Shown: positions 1-8,009, counted from the stretch's first letter. The stretch: DNA of 43,065 bases from an uncultured Aquimarina sp. (GCA_937929895.1 CALFUO010000199.1:1-43065); one strand, 5' to 3'. Notes: generated by a model not told the origin, from the letters alone. Program-made: numbers and translations.

Positions 1-1
1 T

Positions 2-913
2 GCAGAGTTTAGAGATCTATCTATTGGGGTTAATGGAATAGGATTGGCTAGCAAGCGTAAATTCAAAACACCTAATGATATCGACATTGTTAAGAGAAAT
101 GCACATACGGTTTTAAATACCGCCTATAATGGGATTGACGATCGTTTTCGTGCAATTTCTCCTAAGATAGCTCCTATGTTCTGGGACAATCGTGTAACTA
201 GTCTAGAAGCTCAGGCTTTAGAACCGATAAAATCTTTAGAAGAAATGCGAGGTCATAGTATCTCTAAAGAATCTATATTGGATAGTGTTGTGATTCGTCT
301 TAAAAACACTCCTGAATACAAAGAACTTTTCCAAAAGGCTTTTCCTAAAGAACCAACAATCTCAAAAGTTACTCTTAGCAAAGCCATTGCTAGTTTCGAA
401 CGTAGTTTAGTGACTCCTAATTCTCGCTTTGATCGCTTTCTAAATGGTGATAAAACAGCTATTTCTATTTCTGAAAAAGAAGGTTTTGAAACCTTTAAAC
501 GTGTGGGTTGTGCAGAATGCCATAGAGGACCTATGCTCTCTGACTTTAAATTACATACTCTTGGAGTCGAGGAAAACAAAAAACTATCTTTTGTAGATTC
601 TGCAAACGGGCATTTTAAATTTAGAACCCCTACCCTACGAAATCTAAGATTTACTGCTCCTTATATGCATAATGGAACCTTACCTAATTTTCAGAAAGTA
701 TTGGAGTTTTATGAAGATGTATCGCGAGGGAAGTCTAAAAATTTAGATATTTTACCGCATCAAATCGATCCTCTAATTCGTAGAATGCGTTTGAAAGAAC
801 ATGACTTTAAACCTATCATGACGTTTTTGAATTGCTTGAGTAGCGAAGACTTCGACAAAAAAATCCCACAACAAGTACCTAGTGGACTTCTTGTGGGAGG
901 GAATATTTATTAG
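2..913 (+). CDS. Di-heme cytochrome c peroxidase, 5' end outside window
   Basis: Periplasmic enzyme of the CcpA/MauG family, which reduces hydrogen peroxide with electrons from c-type cytochromes. The frame is open from base 2, so the N-terminal domain and its CxxCH heme site lie before the window. The visible part carries the C-terminal heme motif CAECH (bases 509-523). It also has the family phrases SRKFKTP-like near the start (SKRKFKTP), FWDNR, TPTLRN and APYMHNG. The APYMHNG phrase carries the conserved Met of the electron-transfer heme region. A TTG at base 44 could be read as a start, but the coding phrase IGVNGIGLAS continues upstream of it, so the gene is truncated by the window and is not short. 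It converges with the NYN-domain gene 3 bases away. The family assignment is firm; the physiological substrate (peroxide or a cofactor as in MauG) cannot be told from this part. Confidence 0.9.
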   Translation, partial: AEFRDLSIGVNGIGLASKRKFKTPNDIDIVKRNAHTVLNTAYNGIDDRFRAISPKIAPMFWDNRVTSLEAQALEPIKSLEEMRGHSISKESILDSVVIRLKNTPEYKELFQKAFPKEPTISKVTLSKAIASFERSLVTPNSRFDRFLNGDKTAISISEKEGFETFKRVGCAECHRGPMLSDFKLHTLGVEENKKLSFVDSANGHFKFRTPTLRNLRFTAPYMHNGTLPNFQKVLEFYEDVSRGKSKNLDILPHQIDPLIRRMRLKEHDFKPIMTFLNCLSSEDFDKKIPQQVPSGLLVGGNIY

Positions 914-916
914 ATT

Positions 917-1669
917 TTACCTCTTAACGAACTTTTTCTCTTTTTTCTTTACATAGATCAATTTACCCTTACCTTTTGGGCTATCTCTTCTCTCTACTTC
1001 GAAACTTCCTATAGAGCTTATTAGAGGGGTTAGCTTGTCAAAACCATAGTTTCTAGAGTCAAAATTAGGTCTTTTCTTCTGTAACAAACTCCCTACATCA
1101 CCTAAAAAAGCCCAGCCATCTTCGTCTGATAGATCTGATATTGTATCTGCTATAAGCTTGATATCCTTTGAAGTTATTTTATCGTAATTCTGGTCTACCT
1201 CTTTGATTAAAGCATCTTCTTCATCCTTTTTATTTGACTGATTTCTTATGATTTCAATATAAATAAATCGATCACAAGCCACCATAAAAGGAGTCGGAGT
1301 TTTCTTTTCGCCAATACCGATTACTTGCATTCCTGCTTCTCTTAATCGTGTAGCTAATTTCGTGAAATCACTATCACTGGAAACCAAACAAAAACCTTGT
1401 ACCTTTTGAGAATACAAAATATCCATGGCATCGATAATCATTGCTGAATCTGTCGCATTTTTCCCTGTAGTATAACCATACTGTTGGATAGGAGTAATGG
1501 CATTTTCTAACAGTACGTTTTTCCACTTCGATAAGTGCGGTTTTGTCCAATCCCCATAAATCCTTTTTATTGTAGGGTTTCCGTATTTGGCTACTTCTTC
1601 CATCATTTCCTTTACATGGGCCGAAGGAATGTTGTCTCCATCAATTAATACCGCTAGATTTATGTTCAT
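917..1669 (-). CDS. NYN-domain (LabA/DUF88-like) putative nuclease with C-terminal LOTUS/OST-HTH domain
   Basis: A 250-residue soluble protein. The N-terminal half is a PIN-like NYN fold. LIDGDN (Asp10, Asp12), TGKNATDSAMIID (Asn71, Asp74, Asp80) and SSDSDF (Asp99, Asp101) supply the acidic cluster that binds metal in NYN ribonucleases, followed by GIGEKKTP. The C-terminal third (about residues 175-240, with GWAFLGDVGSLL and NYGFDKLTPLI) fits the OST-HTH/LOTUS domain, an RNA-binding module that commonly follows bacterial NYN domains. The acidic residues look complete, so catalytic activity on RNA is plausible, but no substrate can be named. The next gene in the same direction (DUF302 lipoprotein) starts 18 bases upstream of this one's ATG side, so co-transcription is possible. 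The basic tail KKKEKKFVKR may aid nucleic acid binding. Confidence 0.87.
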   Translation of the reverse strand: MNINLAVLIDGDNIPSAHVKEMMEEVAKYGNPTIKRIYGDWTKPHLSKWKNVLLENAITPIQQYGYTTGKNATDSAMIIDAMDILYSQKVQGFCLVSSDSDFTKLATRLREAGMQVIGIGEKKTPTPFMVACDRFIYIEIIRNQSNKKDEEDALIKEVDQNYDKITSKDIKLIADTISDLSDEDGWAFLGDVGSLLQKKRPNFDSRNYGFDKLTPLISSIGSFEVERRDSPKGKGKLIYVKKKEKKFVKR

Positions 1670-1687
1670 TTTATCCCTAAGTATTAG

Positions 1688-2164
1688 CTACAATTTGGTA
1701 ATAATATCAAGCGCATTCGATATTTTTTCTAGAATTGGTTCTGCTCCTTTTATCTGATGTCTTTCTTGTAAATACATAGGATCGTTATAGGTAACAAATA
1801 CGCTTTTTCCTTCTTGATAAATTGCGATTTTCTGAGGCAAATCAATTGCTAAACTAGGACTAAGTTGCATTAAAGGAGTTCCTAAATTAGGGTTCCCGAA
1901 AACTAATAACCGAGTAGGTCTTAACGACAATCCTTTTGATACTGCATTTTTGCTATGATCTAGTTCTAATATGATCTTTAAATTAGGGTTATTTTCTAAA
2001 CGCTCCCTTATCAAATCGTATGTACTATTAAATGTCAAAGGACTTTCTTTTACTATTAAACCTTTAGATACCTCCATATTACTATTATTAATTACCGTTT
2101 TCTTACATGATTGTAGTATCATAAACACGAAACCATATAAAATTATTTGAAATTTAAACTTCAT
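1688..2164 (-). CDS. DUF302 family lipoprotein
   Basis: A 158-residue predicted lipoprotein. A short signal peptide ends in the lipobox LQSC (Cys20), so it should be anchored in the membrane facing the periplasm or the outer surface. The body matches DUF302: FGNPNLGTPLMQ followed by AIDLPQKIAIY and the YNDP phrase are the family signature. The biochemical role of DUF302 is not established. In many bacteria it sits with redox or heme-related genes, so the cytochrome c peroxidase just downstream is a suggestive neighbour, but no link is shown here. The gene lies between a NYN-domain gene (18 bases away) and a secreted unknown (39 bases away), all on the minus strand. Confidence 0.85.
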   Translation of the reverse strand: MKFKFQIILYGFVFMILQSCKKTVINNSNMEVSKGLIVKESPLTFNSTYDLIRERLENNPNLKIILELDHSKNAVSKGLSLRPTRLLVFGNPNLGTPLMQLSPSLAIDLPQKIAIYQEGKSVFVTYNDPMYLQERHQIKGAEPILEKISNALDIITKL

Positions 2165-2203
2165 GATTTTAATGTCGTTTTATCTAAAGTTGCCTTTCAA
2201 AAT

Positions 2204-3016
2204 TTACTGAATTCTAGCTAAAGTATCTGTAATCTCTTTCTGATTTAAAGGATTAATACGTTTTAACACAAAGTTTCCAAAAGCATCGAAAAAACCTTTT
2301 CCAGATAATGCACCTGCATTGATCTTAAATTGTCCATTTGCCAATTTTGAGGCTGCGCCTAGTTTACCCCCTTCACTAAAGATATCGAAACCGGATAAAG
2401 ACTTTCTAAAATCGTAACGCTTTCCTAAAAACTCAAATGCATAATTGACATTGGTTATATTCTTTATCCTTGACTCTTCTCCTAACCGCGCACTTTCAGC
2501 AGCTTCAATAGCCTCTAATCTTTTTTTAGCTTCTGCAATAATCGCTGCTTTAGATAAACCGCCTTCTTTTGCTTGTACTTTTGTTTCTGCTGCAGATGCT
2601 ATGTATTCGTGACTCTCAATATATGGATCTTCAAAAACTTTGCGAAAAGCTTCGTAATACGACTTCTGAAAATCTTTTTCTCTACTCGCACCTTCAAGAG
2701 TAGTATGTACCGTTCTACCGTAACAATCTATTAAGTCGAAACTGATATAAGTAGTTAAGAAGCCTCTTTTATTCACCGCTACTTTTAATGCCTTACAAGG
2801 ATCAAAACCTTCTGGAGGTAAATCTCCCTCTAACATAGTTTCAAAATCAAACTTCTTGAATGTAGAAGCTACAAGGTTATTCAAATTATACTGTCCTGCT
2901 TCTTTTTGCATCTTAAACTGCTTAGGTACGACGACATATTTATATGCAGATAATTTTTGTGCTTGTGTTCCTAAAAAAGCAAAAGCACAAATTATTAGTA
3001 ATAGTATTTTCTTCAT
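2204..3016 (-). CDS. Secreted protein of unknown function
   Basis: I do not recognise a named domain. The 270-residue product starts with a clear signal peptide (MKKILLLIICAFAFLGTQAQ, cleavage expected after TQA). The N-terminal half contains YKYVVVPKQF and a two-cysteine stretch (FDPCKALK and LIDCYGRT). A helical, charged middle (about residues 145-185, rich in Ala, Glu and Lys) follows. The C-terminal part, with GKRYDFRKS and repeated Gly/Phe turns, looks like a small beta domain. It is probably periplasmic or outer-membrane associated. It is the first gene of a minus-strand trio with the DUF302 lipoprotein (39 bases downstream). Proteins beginning this way are widespread as uncharacterised Flavobacteriaceae products, which is recollection and was not checked. 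Confidence 0.75.
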   Translation of the reverse strand: MKKILLLIICAFAFLGTQAQKLSAYKYVVVPKQFKMQKEAGQYNLNNLVASTFKKFDFETMLEGDLPPEGFDPCKALKVAVNKRGFLTTYISFDLIDCYGRTVHTTLEGASREKDFQKSYYEAFRKVFEDPYIESHEYIASAAETKVQAKEGGLSKAAIIAEAKKRLEAIEAAESARLGEESRIKNITNVNYAFEFLGKRYDFRKSLSGFDIFSEGGKLGAASKLANGQFKINAGALSGKGFFDAFGNFVLKRINPLNQKEITDTLARIQ

Positions 3017-3050
3017 AATATTTTATCTCCCAATTACGGGTCAAATTCTC

Positions 3051-3064
3051 CGAGGCTATCCTCG
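3051..3064. repeat. Short palindromic hairpin CGAGG-CTAT-CCTCG
   Basis: A perfect 5-bp stem with a 4-base loop inside the stretch ACGGGTCAAATTCTCCGAGG. It lies just upstream of the secreted-protein gene on the minus strand, so it would fall in its 5' leader. It resembles short interspersed palindromes common in flavobacterial intergenic DNA; no copy elsewhere in the window was found. Confidence 0.4.
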
Positions 3065-3153
3065 TTTCATTAAAATTAAATAAATTCTTATATACAACGA
3101 AAATGCAGACAGAACTAAGTCAAAGCTATAAAGCAAATTCTAAATTGAATCTC

Positions 3154-3180
3154 ATTTCGACTTCACTCGATATTCGAAAT
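3154..3180. repeat. Palindromic intergenic repeat of REP type
   Basis: ATTTCGA...TCGAAAT arms flank the word CTTCACTCGATAT. The word TTCGACTTCACTCGA is close to a very common Bacteroidota intergenic palindrome (TCGAGYGNAGTCGAAA as I remember it). It ends three bases before the stop codon side of the deacetylase-like gene and could serve as its transcript end. Confidence 0.45.
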
Positions 3181-3182
3181 CA

Positions 3183-4484
3183 TTATTTTAGGTGTAATCT
3201 AACAAAATATTGATACATCTGGTCCCAAAACTTATATTTAGCACTACTCTTATCAAATAAATCATTAGTTAAGTGTATAACTACTTGACCATTCACATTT
3301 TTTACTGTACTTATTAATTTAGACGTAACTTCTTGTGCCTTCGTTGCAGATTTAAAAGATTCGAATTGATTTTCAGATAAACAAAATGGTATTATCCTTA
3401 GAGGTGTTTGTATTTCGTATTCTAAATCATAAAAGAAAAAAGGAAGACTTGTTCCTGCTCTAAAACCAGCATGATTTAAGTACCCCATAGAATAATCACT
3501 GCCTACCTCTTGCTCTATAAGATTACGATATGTTATGGGTAAGCTTAATTTAGCGTATTGGCAAAAACTTCGATTTATTTCTCTATGCGCAATGCTTTCA
3601 AACCTTTTTCGTTCCGTTTTCTGAATAGATTCGTTTTCTAATGCATCTACCGAAAAACGAATCCCAATAGTACAGTAATCGGCTATAGATTTTATAAGAC
3701 GCTGATACGTTTGACTTTGGTAAGTGGTACTTTTTTCGTGTGACGAATAGTTACCCAAACCAAAGAAAAAAGAAATATCTGCACCCGTTCTACGCGCTGT
3801 ATTTATTAAGTAATTGTATACCTGAAAGGGGTCTCTTTCTAGTTTTAGAAGTACTTTTGTTCTTTGTAATATTCTTTTTAATTGAAATTTTTGAAGATCC
3901 CCTAAATATCCTTCTACACTTCTAAACCATCCCTTTTTCCGAAAAGCATAGGCTTCATTTATCTCACAAAATAATTTTACAGTAGTTACCCGATCTACGA
4001 AAAGCAGATCAGGAAATTTGTCTATTAATACTTTTTTCAATTCAGAACACCATAAATCAATTACAGGTAATTGCAAAAACCCATCTTTAAATGCTAAACT
4101 TTCTGTAGCAGGAAAACCATAAGCATCTTTCGGATGAGGAACATATTCTTCGTAACGGCTCAATAAATAAAAACTTGCAGAAAAGACATCAAATGATAAT
4201 GCTGATTTTTCGTTCGGAACCTCAAAAAAATAAGGCATATTTTCTTCGAATGTCACTCTAATGTCTATATCTTCTCTAATACCCCTATCCGATAATAGGC
4301 CATAGGCTTGAAAAAACAACTCGTGCCCTAAAGGTTGTGATCCATAAGAACATTTTGGACCTACATGGGCAACAAACTGAGCTATCTTGTCTGTAAAAAC
4401 TACTTCGATACCTAAAATTCGGTCGAATAGTTGTTTGAATATATATCGAACTCTAGGAGTAACTATAGTATAGACCAGTAACAT
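3183..4484 (-). CDS. Polysaccharide-deacetylase-like protein with diverged active site
   Basis: A 433-residue cytoplasmic-looking protein of a Bacteroidota family annotated as polysaccharide deacetylase-like. Family phrases are VYTIVTPRVRYIF at the start, FDVFSASFYLLSRYEEY in the N-terminal domain, then GHAGFRAGTSLPFFFYDLEYEIQTPL-type text near the C-terminus (seen here as NHAGFRAGTSLPFFFYDLEY). The position where NodB-fold enzymes have a catalytic DD reads CEINEAYAF, and no HxxxH metal pair stands out, so ordinary metal-dependent deacetylation is doubtful. I chose the ATG at 4484 because it begins the conserved MLLVYT phrase; a TTG nine codons earlier would overlap radC. The start is 4 bases after the radC stop, so the two are almost certainly translated from one message. 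Confidence 0.78.
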   Translation of the reverse strand: MLLVYTIVTPRVRYIFKQLFDRILGIEVVFTDKIAQFVAHVGPKCSYGSQPLGHELFFQAYGLLSDRGIREDIDIRVTFEENMPYFFEVPNEKSALSFDVFSASFYLLSRYEEYVPHPKDAYGFPATESLAFKDGFLQLPVIDLWCSELKKVLIDKFPDLLFVDRVTTVKLFCEINEAYAFRKKGWFRSVEGYLGDLQKFQLKRILQRTKVLLKLERDPFQVYNYLINTARRTGADISFFFGLGNYSSHEKSTTYQSQTYQRLIKSIADYCTIGIRFSVDALENESIQKTERKRFESIAHREINRSFCQYAKLSLPITYRNLIEQEVGSDYSMGYLNHAGFRAGTSLPFFFYDLEYEIQTPLRIIPFCLSENQFESFKSATKAQEVTSKLISTVKNVNGQVVIHLTNDLFDKSSAKYKFWDQMYQYFVRLHLK

Positions 4485-4488
4485 TTCT

Positions 4489-5184
4489 TTACAGCATATT
4501 TGCGTCAGCAAAACTAAAGTACGCTTTTTCAGTTATAATAAGGTGATCTAGTACTTTTAAACTCAATGTTTGTGCACCCGATTTTATTTGGTCAGTTAAG
4601 TGTTTATCAGCTCGACTAGCTTCTAGCTTTCCACTAGGGTGATTGTGTGCTAAAATTAGACTGATCGTATTTTTTTCTAAGGCTTCTTTAAAGATAAGCC
4701 TTACATCTACAGCAGCACTTGTAAACCCTCCGCTTCCGATCATTTTTTTGTAGATAATTTTATTCGAATTATCTAAATACATCACCCAGAATTCTTCGTG
4801 AGACAAATCCCCTAATAAAGGCTGCATATATTTAAAGACATCTTGACTACAAGTAATTTTAGGATGCTTGGGAACATCTTGATGTTGCTGTCTTCGTCCC
4901 AACTCTAAAGCTGCTACAATACTAATCGCTTTGGCTTGTCCTATTCCTTTAAAATTCATTAGTTGGTTTACAGAAAAACGACCCAATGCATTCAAATTAT
5001 TTTCTGCTTTCGCTAAAATGCGTTTACAAAGACTTACCGCAGACTCGTTTCTACTTCCCGAGCTAATTAAAATAGCTAACAATTCGGCATCCGTTAAGGT
5101 TTTCTTTCCTTTAGCCAATAGTTTTTCTCTAGGCCGATCTTCTTCTGACCATGATTTTATCGAGAGGTGTTTTTTATTACTCAT
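4489..5184 (-). CDS. radC: RadC family JAB/MPN-domain protein
   Basis: A 231-residue protein of the RadC/UPF0758 family. The N-terminal part has a helix-hairpin-helix phrase (NFKGIGQAKA, about residues 77-86), the usual DNA-contact element. The C-terminal part is a JAMM metalloprotease-fold domain with Glu131, His180 and His182 in LAHNHPSG, Ser185 and Asp193, all the zinc-site residues. The family was named for a repair role that has not held up in E. coli, and its molecular substrate is unknown. Length and order of domains are normal for the family. The next gene starts 4 bases after its stop. Upstream lies a divergent DUF1569 gene with only 55 bases between the starts. Confidence 0.95.
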   Translation of the reverse strand: MSNKKHLSIKSWSEEDRPREKLLAKGKKTLTDAELLAILISSGSRNESAVSLCKRILAKAENNLNALGRFSVNQLMNFKGIGQAKAISIVAALELGRRQQHQDVPKHPKITCSQDVFKYMQPLLGDLSHEEFWVMYLDNSNKIIYKKMIGSGGFTSAAVDVRLIFKEALEKNTISLILAHNHPSGKLEASRADKHLTDQIKSGAQTLSLKVLDHLIITEKAYFSFADANML

Positions 5185-5239
5185 AAGTATAACGTGTGCT
5201 TAAATTTATTAATTTTAAGAACACTAAAATCAATCTTAA

Positions 5240-5677
5240 ATGAAAACAATTTGGAATTCTGAAGCTAAAGATGAATTACTAAGTCGCGTTGAGCAATTAA
5301 CTGCAGATACGCCTCGTCAATGGGGCAAAATGGATACCGCACAGATGCTATGGCATTGCAAGTACCCTTTGACAGTAGCTATAAAAAATGAAGATAAGGG
5401 TAATGGAAAATGGTATATGAAACTTTTTAAAAAGTCTCTGTACAATGAAAAACCTTTTAAACAAGGCTTACCAACAGCCAAATTTTTAGTAGCTACGGAA
5501 TCTAAAAATTTTGAGGACGAAAAATCTCAACTCATTGATTTAATCCACAAAACTCACGATCTAAAAACTCGTGAATCTTGGAATCCACATCCGTTTTTCG
5601 GGAAATTTACGCACGAACAATGGGGACAATTAGAATACAAACATCTAGATCATCACTTTACTCAATTCGGAGTGTAA
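5240..5677 (+). CDS. DUF1569 (DinB-like fold) protein
   Basis: A 145-residue soluble protein matching DUF1569: the phrases PRQWGKMDTAQMLWHC, NPHPFFGKFTHEQWGQL and KHLDHHFTQFG are the family hallmarks. The His residues in these phrases (LWHC and KHLDHH) correspond to the three-His metal site of the DinB/YfiT four-helix bundle. Members are thought to be metal-dependent transferases or hydrolases, but no reaction is established for DUF1569. It is monocistronic, divergent from radC, and its stop codon abuts the left end of the 163-bp repeat that starts at 5677, so the repeat may shape the 3' end of its transcript. Confidence 0.87.
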   Translation: MKTIWNSEAKDELLSRVEQLTADTPRQWGKMDTAQMLWHCKYPLTVAIKNEDKGNGKWYMKLFKKSLYNEKPFKQGLPTAKFLVATESKNFEDEKSQLIDLIHKTHDLKTRESWNPHPFFGKFTHEQWGQLEYKHLDHHFTQFGV

Positions 5678-5839
5678 TTCAATTTAAACCATAAAATGCA
5701 ACATATATTAAGTTTACTTTTCTACTTTTTCTTCGTTTCAAAATGAAACCGTAGCTACTGCTATGCTTTAATTTTATGCCTTGAAAAAGCGAAAATTAAT
5801 TCTAAATATTTATGCCGCATTTTAGGGTTAAAATCGTAC
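5677..5839. repeat. 163-bp inverted-repeat element, copy A
   Basis: Non-coding element found nearly identical at 21524-21686 (same 163-bp length, about ten differences by eye). The ends are inverted: the left end contains TTTAAACCATAAAATGC and the right end GCATTTTAGGGTTAAAATC. The two halves are also complementary further in (left CATATATTAAG...CTTTTTC, right GAAAAAGCG...TATTTATG), so a transcript or single strand could fold into one long imperfect hairpin. It starts on the stop codon of the DUF1569 gene. No transposase is encoded. It is best read as a miniature inverted-repeat element. A weak echo of its middle (AAAATGAAGCCG, near 5876) lies just beyond its right end. Confidence 0.8.
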
Positions 5840-5948
5840 AATCTTAATATAAAGTACACAGATTTATTTTTTCTTAAAATGAAGCCGTTTGCTTTTAATC
5901 TAGAGAAGAGAATAAAAAACTATCTCTTTCATTTAATCTTTATACTGA

Positions 5949-7304
5949 TTACTTTGCACTCTGTACAAACACAGAAAAATCCAATCCTCCATAATTCCCA
6001 CTACTCATTAATAGTAAAGCGGTATTCTCTAAAGATTCTGCATAAATAAATTTGTGAAAGTCTTCTGCTTTTGTGAACACCTTTAGGTCTTCTCTTTTAA
6101 AGGCTTCTTTTATTTGAGCTTCGCTCAATGGCTTCATTCCTTTTATTTCTAATGCTTCTGCACTATAGTAAACAACTGCTTCATTAGCCGCTTTTAAAGC
6201 CCCCTCATACTGCACTAAAAACTCTGGGGTCAGACTGCTATAAGTATGCAATTCTAAACAAGCTAATAGTCTTTTGTCTGTATATTGTTCTTTTACAGCT
6301 GCAGTTGTTGCTTTTACCTTACTAGGACTATGTGCGAAATCTTTAAACACTATCGCACTATTTGATTCTGAAATCTTTTCTAATCGTTTTGAAGCCCCTT
6401 TAAAAGAAGAAATTGCTTCGTAGAATTCATCTTCATCGATTCCCATATTCTGGCAAATCCATTTCGCTCCCGCAAGATTGTTCAGGTTATGCTTTCCAAA
6501 AATTTCGAGCGGCATATCTCCTTCTTCTGTTTCGAGATAGGCTACACCATCTTCAACTGTATAGTCTGGTGTTGTGTATGGAATTTTTCGAATCTGGTTT
6601 TCGGATGCTCCTACAATTTCCTTGACAACAGGATCTTCTTCATTATAAATTAAAATTCCCCCTGCTACTACCTGATCTATAAATATCTTGAATTGCTCGA
6701 CATAGTCTTCGAAAGTTTTGAAAACATTAATATGATCCCAAGCAATCCCACTCAACAACGCAATATTCGGTTGATACAAATGGAATTTAGGTCTTAGATC
6801 TATAGGTGAAGAAAGGTATTCATCTCCTTCAAGCACCATAAAATCGTTCTCTTCAGTAAGGTGCACCATGGTTTCGAAACCTTCTAATTGTGCCCCCACC
6901 ATGTAATCTACTTCTTTCTCGTGATAATGTAGTACATGCAAAATCATTGAAGTAATGGTAGTTTTACCATGTGAACCCCCAATTACTACTCGTGATTTTA
7001 ATTTACTCTGTTCGAATAAATACTCTGGGTACGAGTAAATTTTTACTCCTAACTCCTGTGCTTTTAACAATTCTGGATTATCTCCTTTGGCGTGCATTCC
7101 TAAAATTACAGCGTCTAAGTCTGAAGTAATTTTGTCCGCATCCCAACCAAACGTATTTGGTAACAAACCATATTTTTCTAAGCGAGATTTCGAAGGGTCG
7201 AAAATTGCATCGTCACTACCCGTTATTTGATATCCTTTTTTATGAAGAGCAATCGCTAAATTATGCATAGCACTCCCACCAATTGCAATAAAATGTACTT
7301 TCAT
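5949..7304 (-). CDS. mpl: Mur ligase, Mpl-like (UDP-MurNAc:tripeptide ligase)
   Basis: A 451-residue ATP-dependent ligase of the MurC/Mpl branch. The Rossmann start is AIGGSAMHNLA (about residues 7-17), then GSD at 29-31. The ATP loop is GGSHGKTT (109-116). The Mpl-type segment VLEGDEYLSSPIDLRPKF corresponds to the E. coli Mpl stretch around ADEYDCAFFDKRSKF, and DHINVF and HNLNNLAGA are the Mur ligase middle and C-terminal signatures. Mpl joins recycled L-Ala-D-Glu-meso-DAP to UDP-MurNAc in the cytoplasm. No other murein-synthesis gene is nearby, which fits recycling and not the main dcw cluster that holds murC. A MurC-like role is not excluded by sequence alone. A TAnnTTTG box lies only 5 bases ahead of the ATG. 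Confidence 0.85.
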   Translation of the reverse strand: MKVHFIAIGGSAMHNLAIALHKKGYQITGSDDAIFDPSKSRLEKYGLLPNTFGWDADKITSDLDAVILGMHAKGDNPELLKAQELGVKIYSYPEYLFEQSKLKSRVVIGGSHGKTTITSMILHVLHYHEKEVDYMVGAQLEGFETMVHLTEENDFMVLEGDEYLSSPIDLRPKFHLYQPNIALLSGIAWDHINVFKTFEDYVEQFKIFIDQVVAGGILIYNEEDPVVKEIVGASENQIRKIPYTTPDYTVEDGVAYLETEEGDMPLEIFGKHNLNNLAGAKWICQNMGIDEDEFYEAISSFKGASKRLEKISESNSAIVFKDFAHSPSKVKATTAAVKEQYTDKRLLACLELHTYSSLTPEFLVQYEGALKAANEAVVYYSAEALEIKGMKPLSEAQIKEAFKREDLKVFTKAEDFHKFIYAESLENTALLLMSSGNYGGLDFSVFVQSAK

Positions 7305-7309
7305 AATTA

Positions 7310-7317
7310 CAAATATA
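7310..7317 (-). promoter_or_regulatory. Bacteroidota -7 box (TATATTTG) for the Mur ligase gene
   Basis: On the minus strand TATATTTG matches TAnnTTTG. It ends 5 bases before the ATG at 7304, so transcription would begin at or next to the start codon, giving a leaderless or nearly leaderless message. No clear -33 TTG was found at the usual distance, so this is tentative. Confidence 0.4.
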
Positions 7318-7343
7318 AGTTGGTAGTCGGTGGATATTACATT

Positions 7344-8009
7344 TTATTCGAAACTTATTACTCCTTCTACCATATGTATCCTAGTAATATCACTTCGCTT
7401 TAAATCGAAAGAAGGGTAATTGGTATTGTCGGCTCTGCAATTAACATATGCGGTATCACCATCCTTTGGAAATAAACGCCGAAGTAAAATACCTGATTTC
7501 GAACAAATAACAAAAGCTTTACCCCATATGATTTCGGCATCTTCGATAATCTTACAGATAAATAATGATCCGCCTTTATATCGAGGTAATAGACTATCGT
7601 CATTCAATCTAACTAGAAAATTACCTTTCTTAAATGAGAAATCAGGGATACTGTAATAAAGAAATTCGGAGGTATCATCGGTAAGTGTAAAATCCTTAAG
7701 CATGCTCTGAGGTACTAATGGTAATGCCTCTAAATTAGTCACCCCGCTAGTTCTATATTCTTCATTAGATTCTCTTATCCTTAGTTCTAAAAAATCATCT
7801 TCTAATAAAGGGTTTCCCTCCCCTGTAGCAACCCAATGAATATTTACAGGAAAAATTTCCGATATTTTTTCTACCCATTTACTTGAAATATGAGTGTTTT
7901 TAATAAGAGCTTTACGTAAAACACCTTGACTCATCCCCAATTTGCGTTCAAAGTCACTTTGCGTAATCCCTAATAATGCTGGTAATTGTCCTATTCGTTG
8001 TGTAATCAT
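7344..8009 (-). CDS. Repressor with N-terminal HTH and S24-like C-terminal domain
   Basis: A 221-residue transcription factor. Residues 1-65 form a phage-repressor type HTH (RIGQLPALLGITQSDFERKL, then LRKALIKNTHISSKWVEKI). Residues 120-200 match the LexA/S24 fold: FLVRLNDDSLLP with Ser139 in the nucleophile position, GGSLFICK, and WGKAFVI...ILLRRLF. The position where the self-cleaving Lys is expected reads Arg-Arg (177-178), and I see no Ala-Gly cleavage pair in the linker, so self-cleavage is doubtful; the domain may only dimerise or bind a ligand. It faces a 68-residue gene across 90 bases holding two palindromes, the usual layout of a repressor controlling itself and its partner. No phage genes are nearby. 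Confidence 0.8.
   Translation of the reverse strand: MITQRIGQLPALLGITQSDFERKLGMSQGVLRKALIKNTHISSKWVEKISEIFPVNIHWVATGEGNPLLEDDFLELRIRESNEEYRTSGVTNLEALPLVPQSMLKDFTLTDDTSEFLYYSIPDFSFKKGNFLVRLNDDSLLPRYKGGSLFICKIIEDAEIIWGKAFVICSKSGILLRRLFPKDGDTAYVNCRADNTNYPSFDLKRSDITRIHMVEGVISFE

Noticed and set aside
16-46. TTG at base 44 as a true start for the cytochrome peroxidase
   Set aside because: The frame is open to base 2 and the upstream residues fit the family, so the gene is cut by the window edge.
5868-5900. Second degenerate copy of the 163-bp repeat next to copy A
   Set aside because: Only a short match (AAAATGAAGCCG and GCTTTTAAT) to the middle of the element; too short to call.
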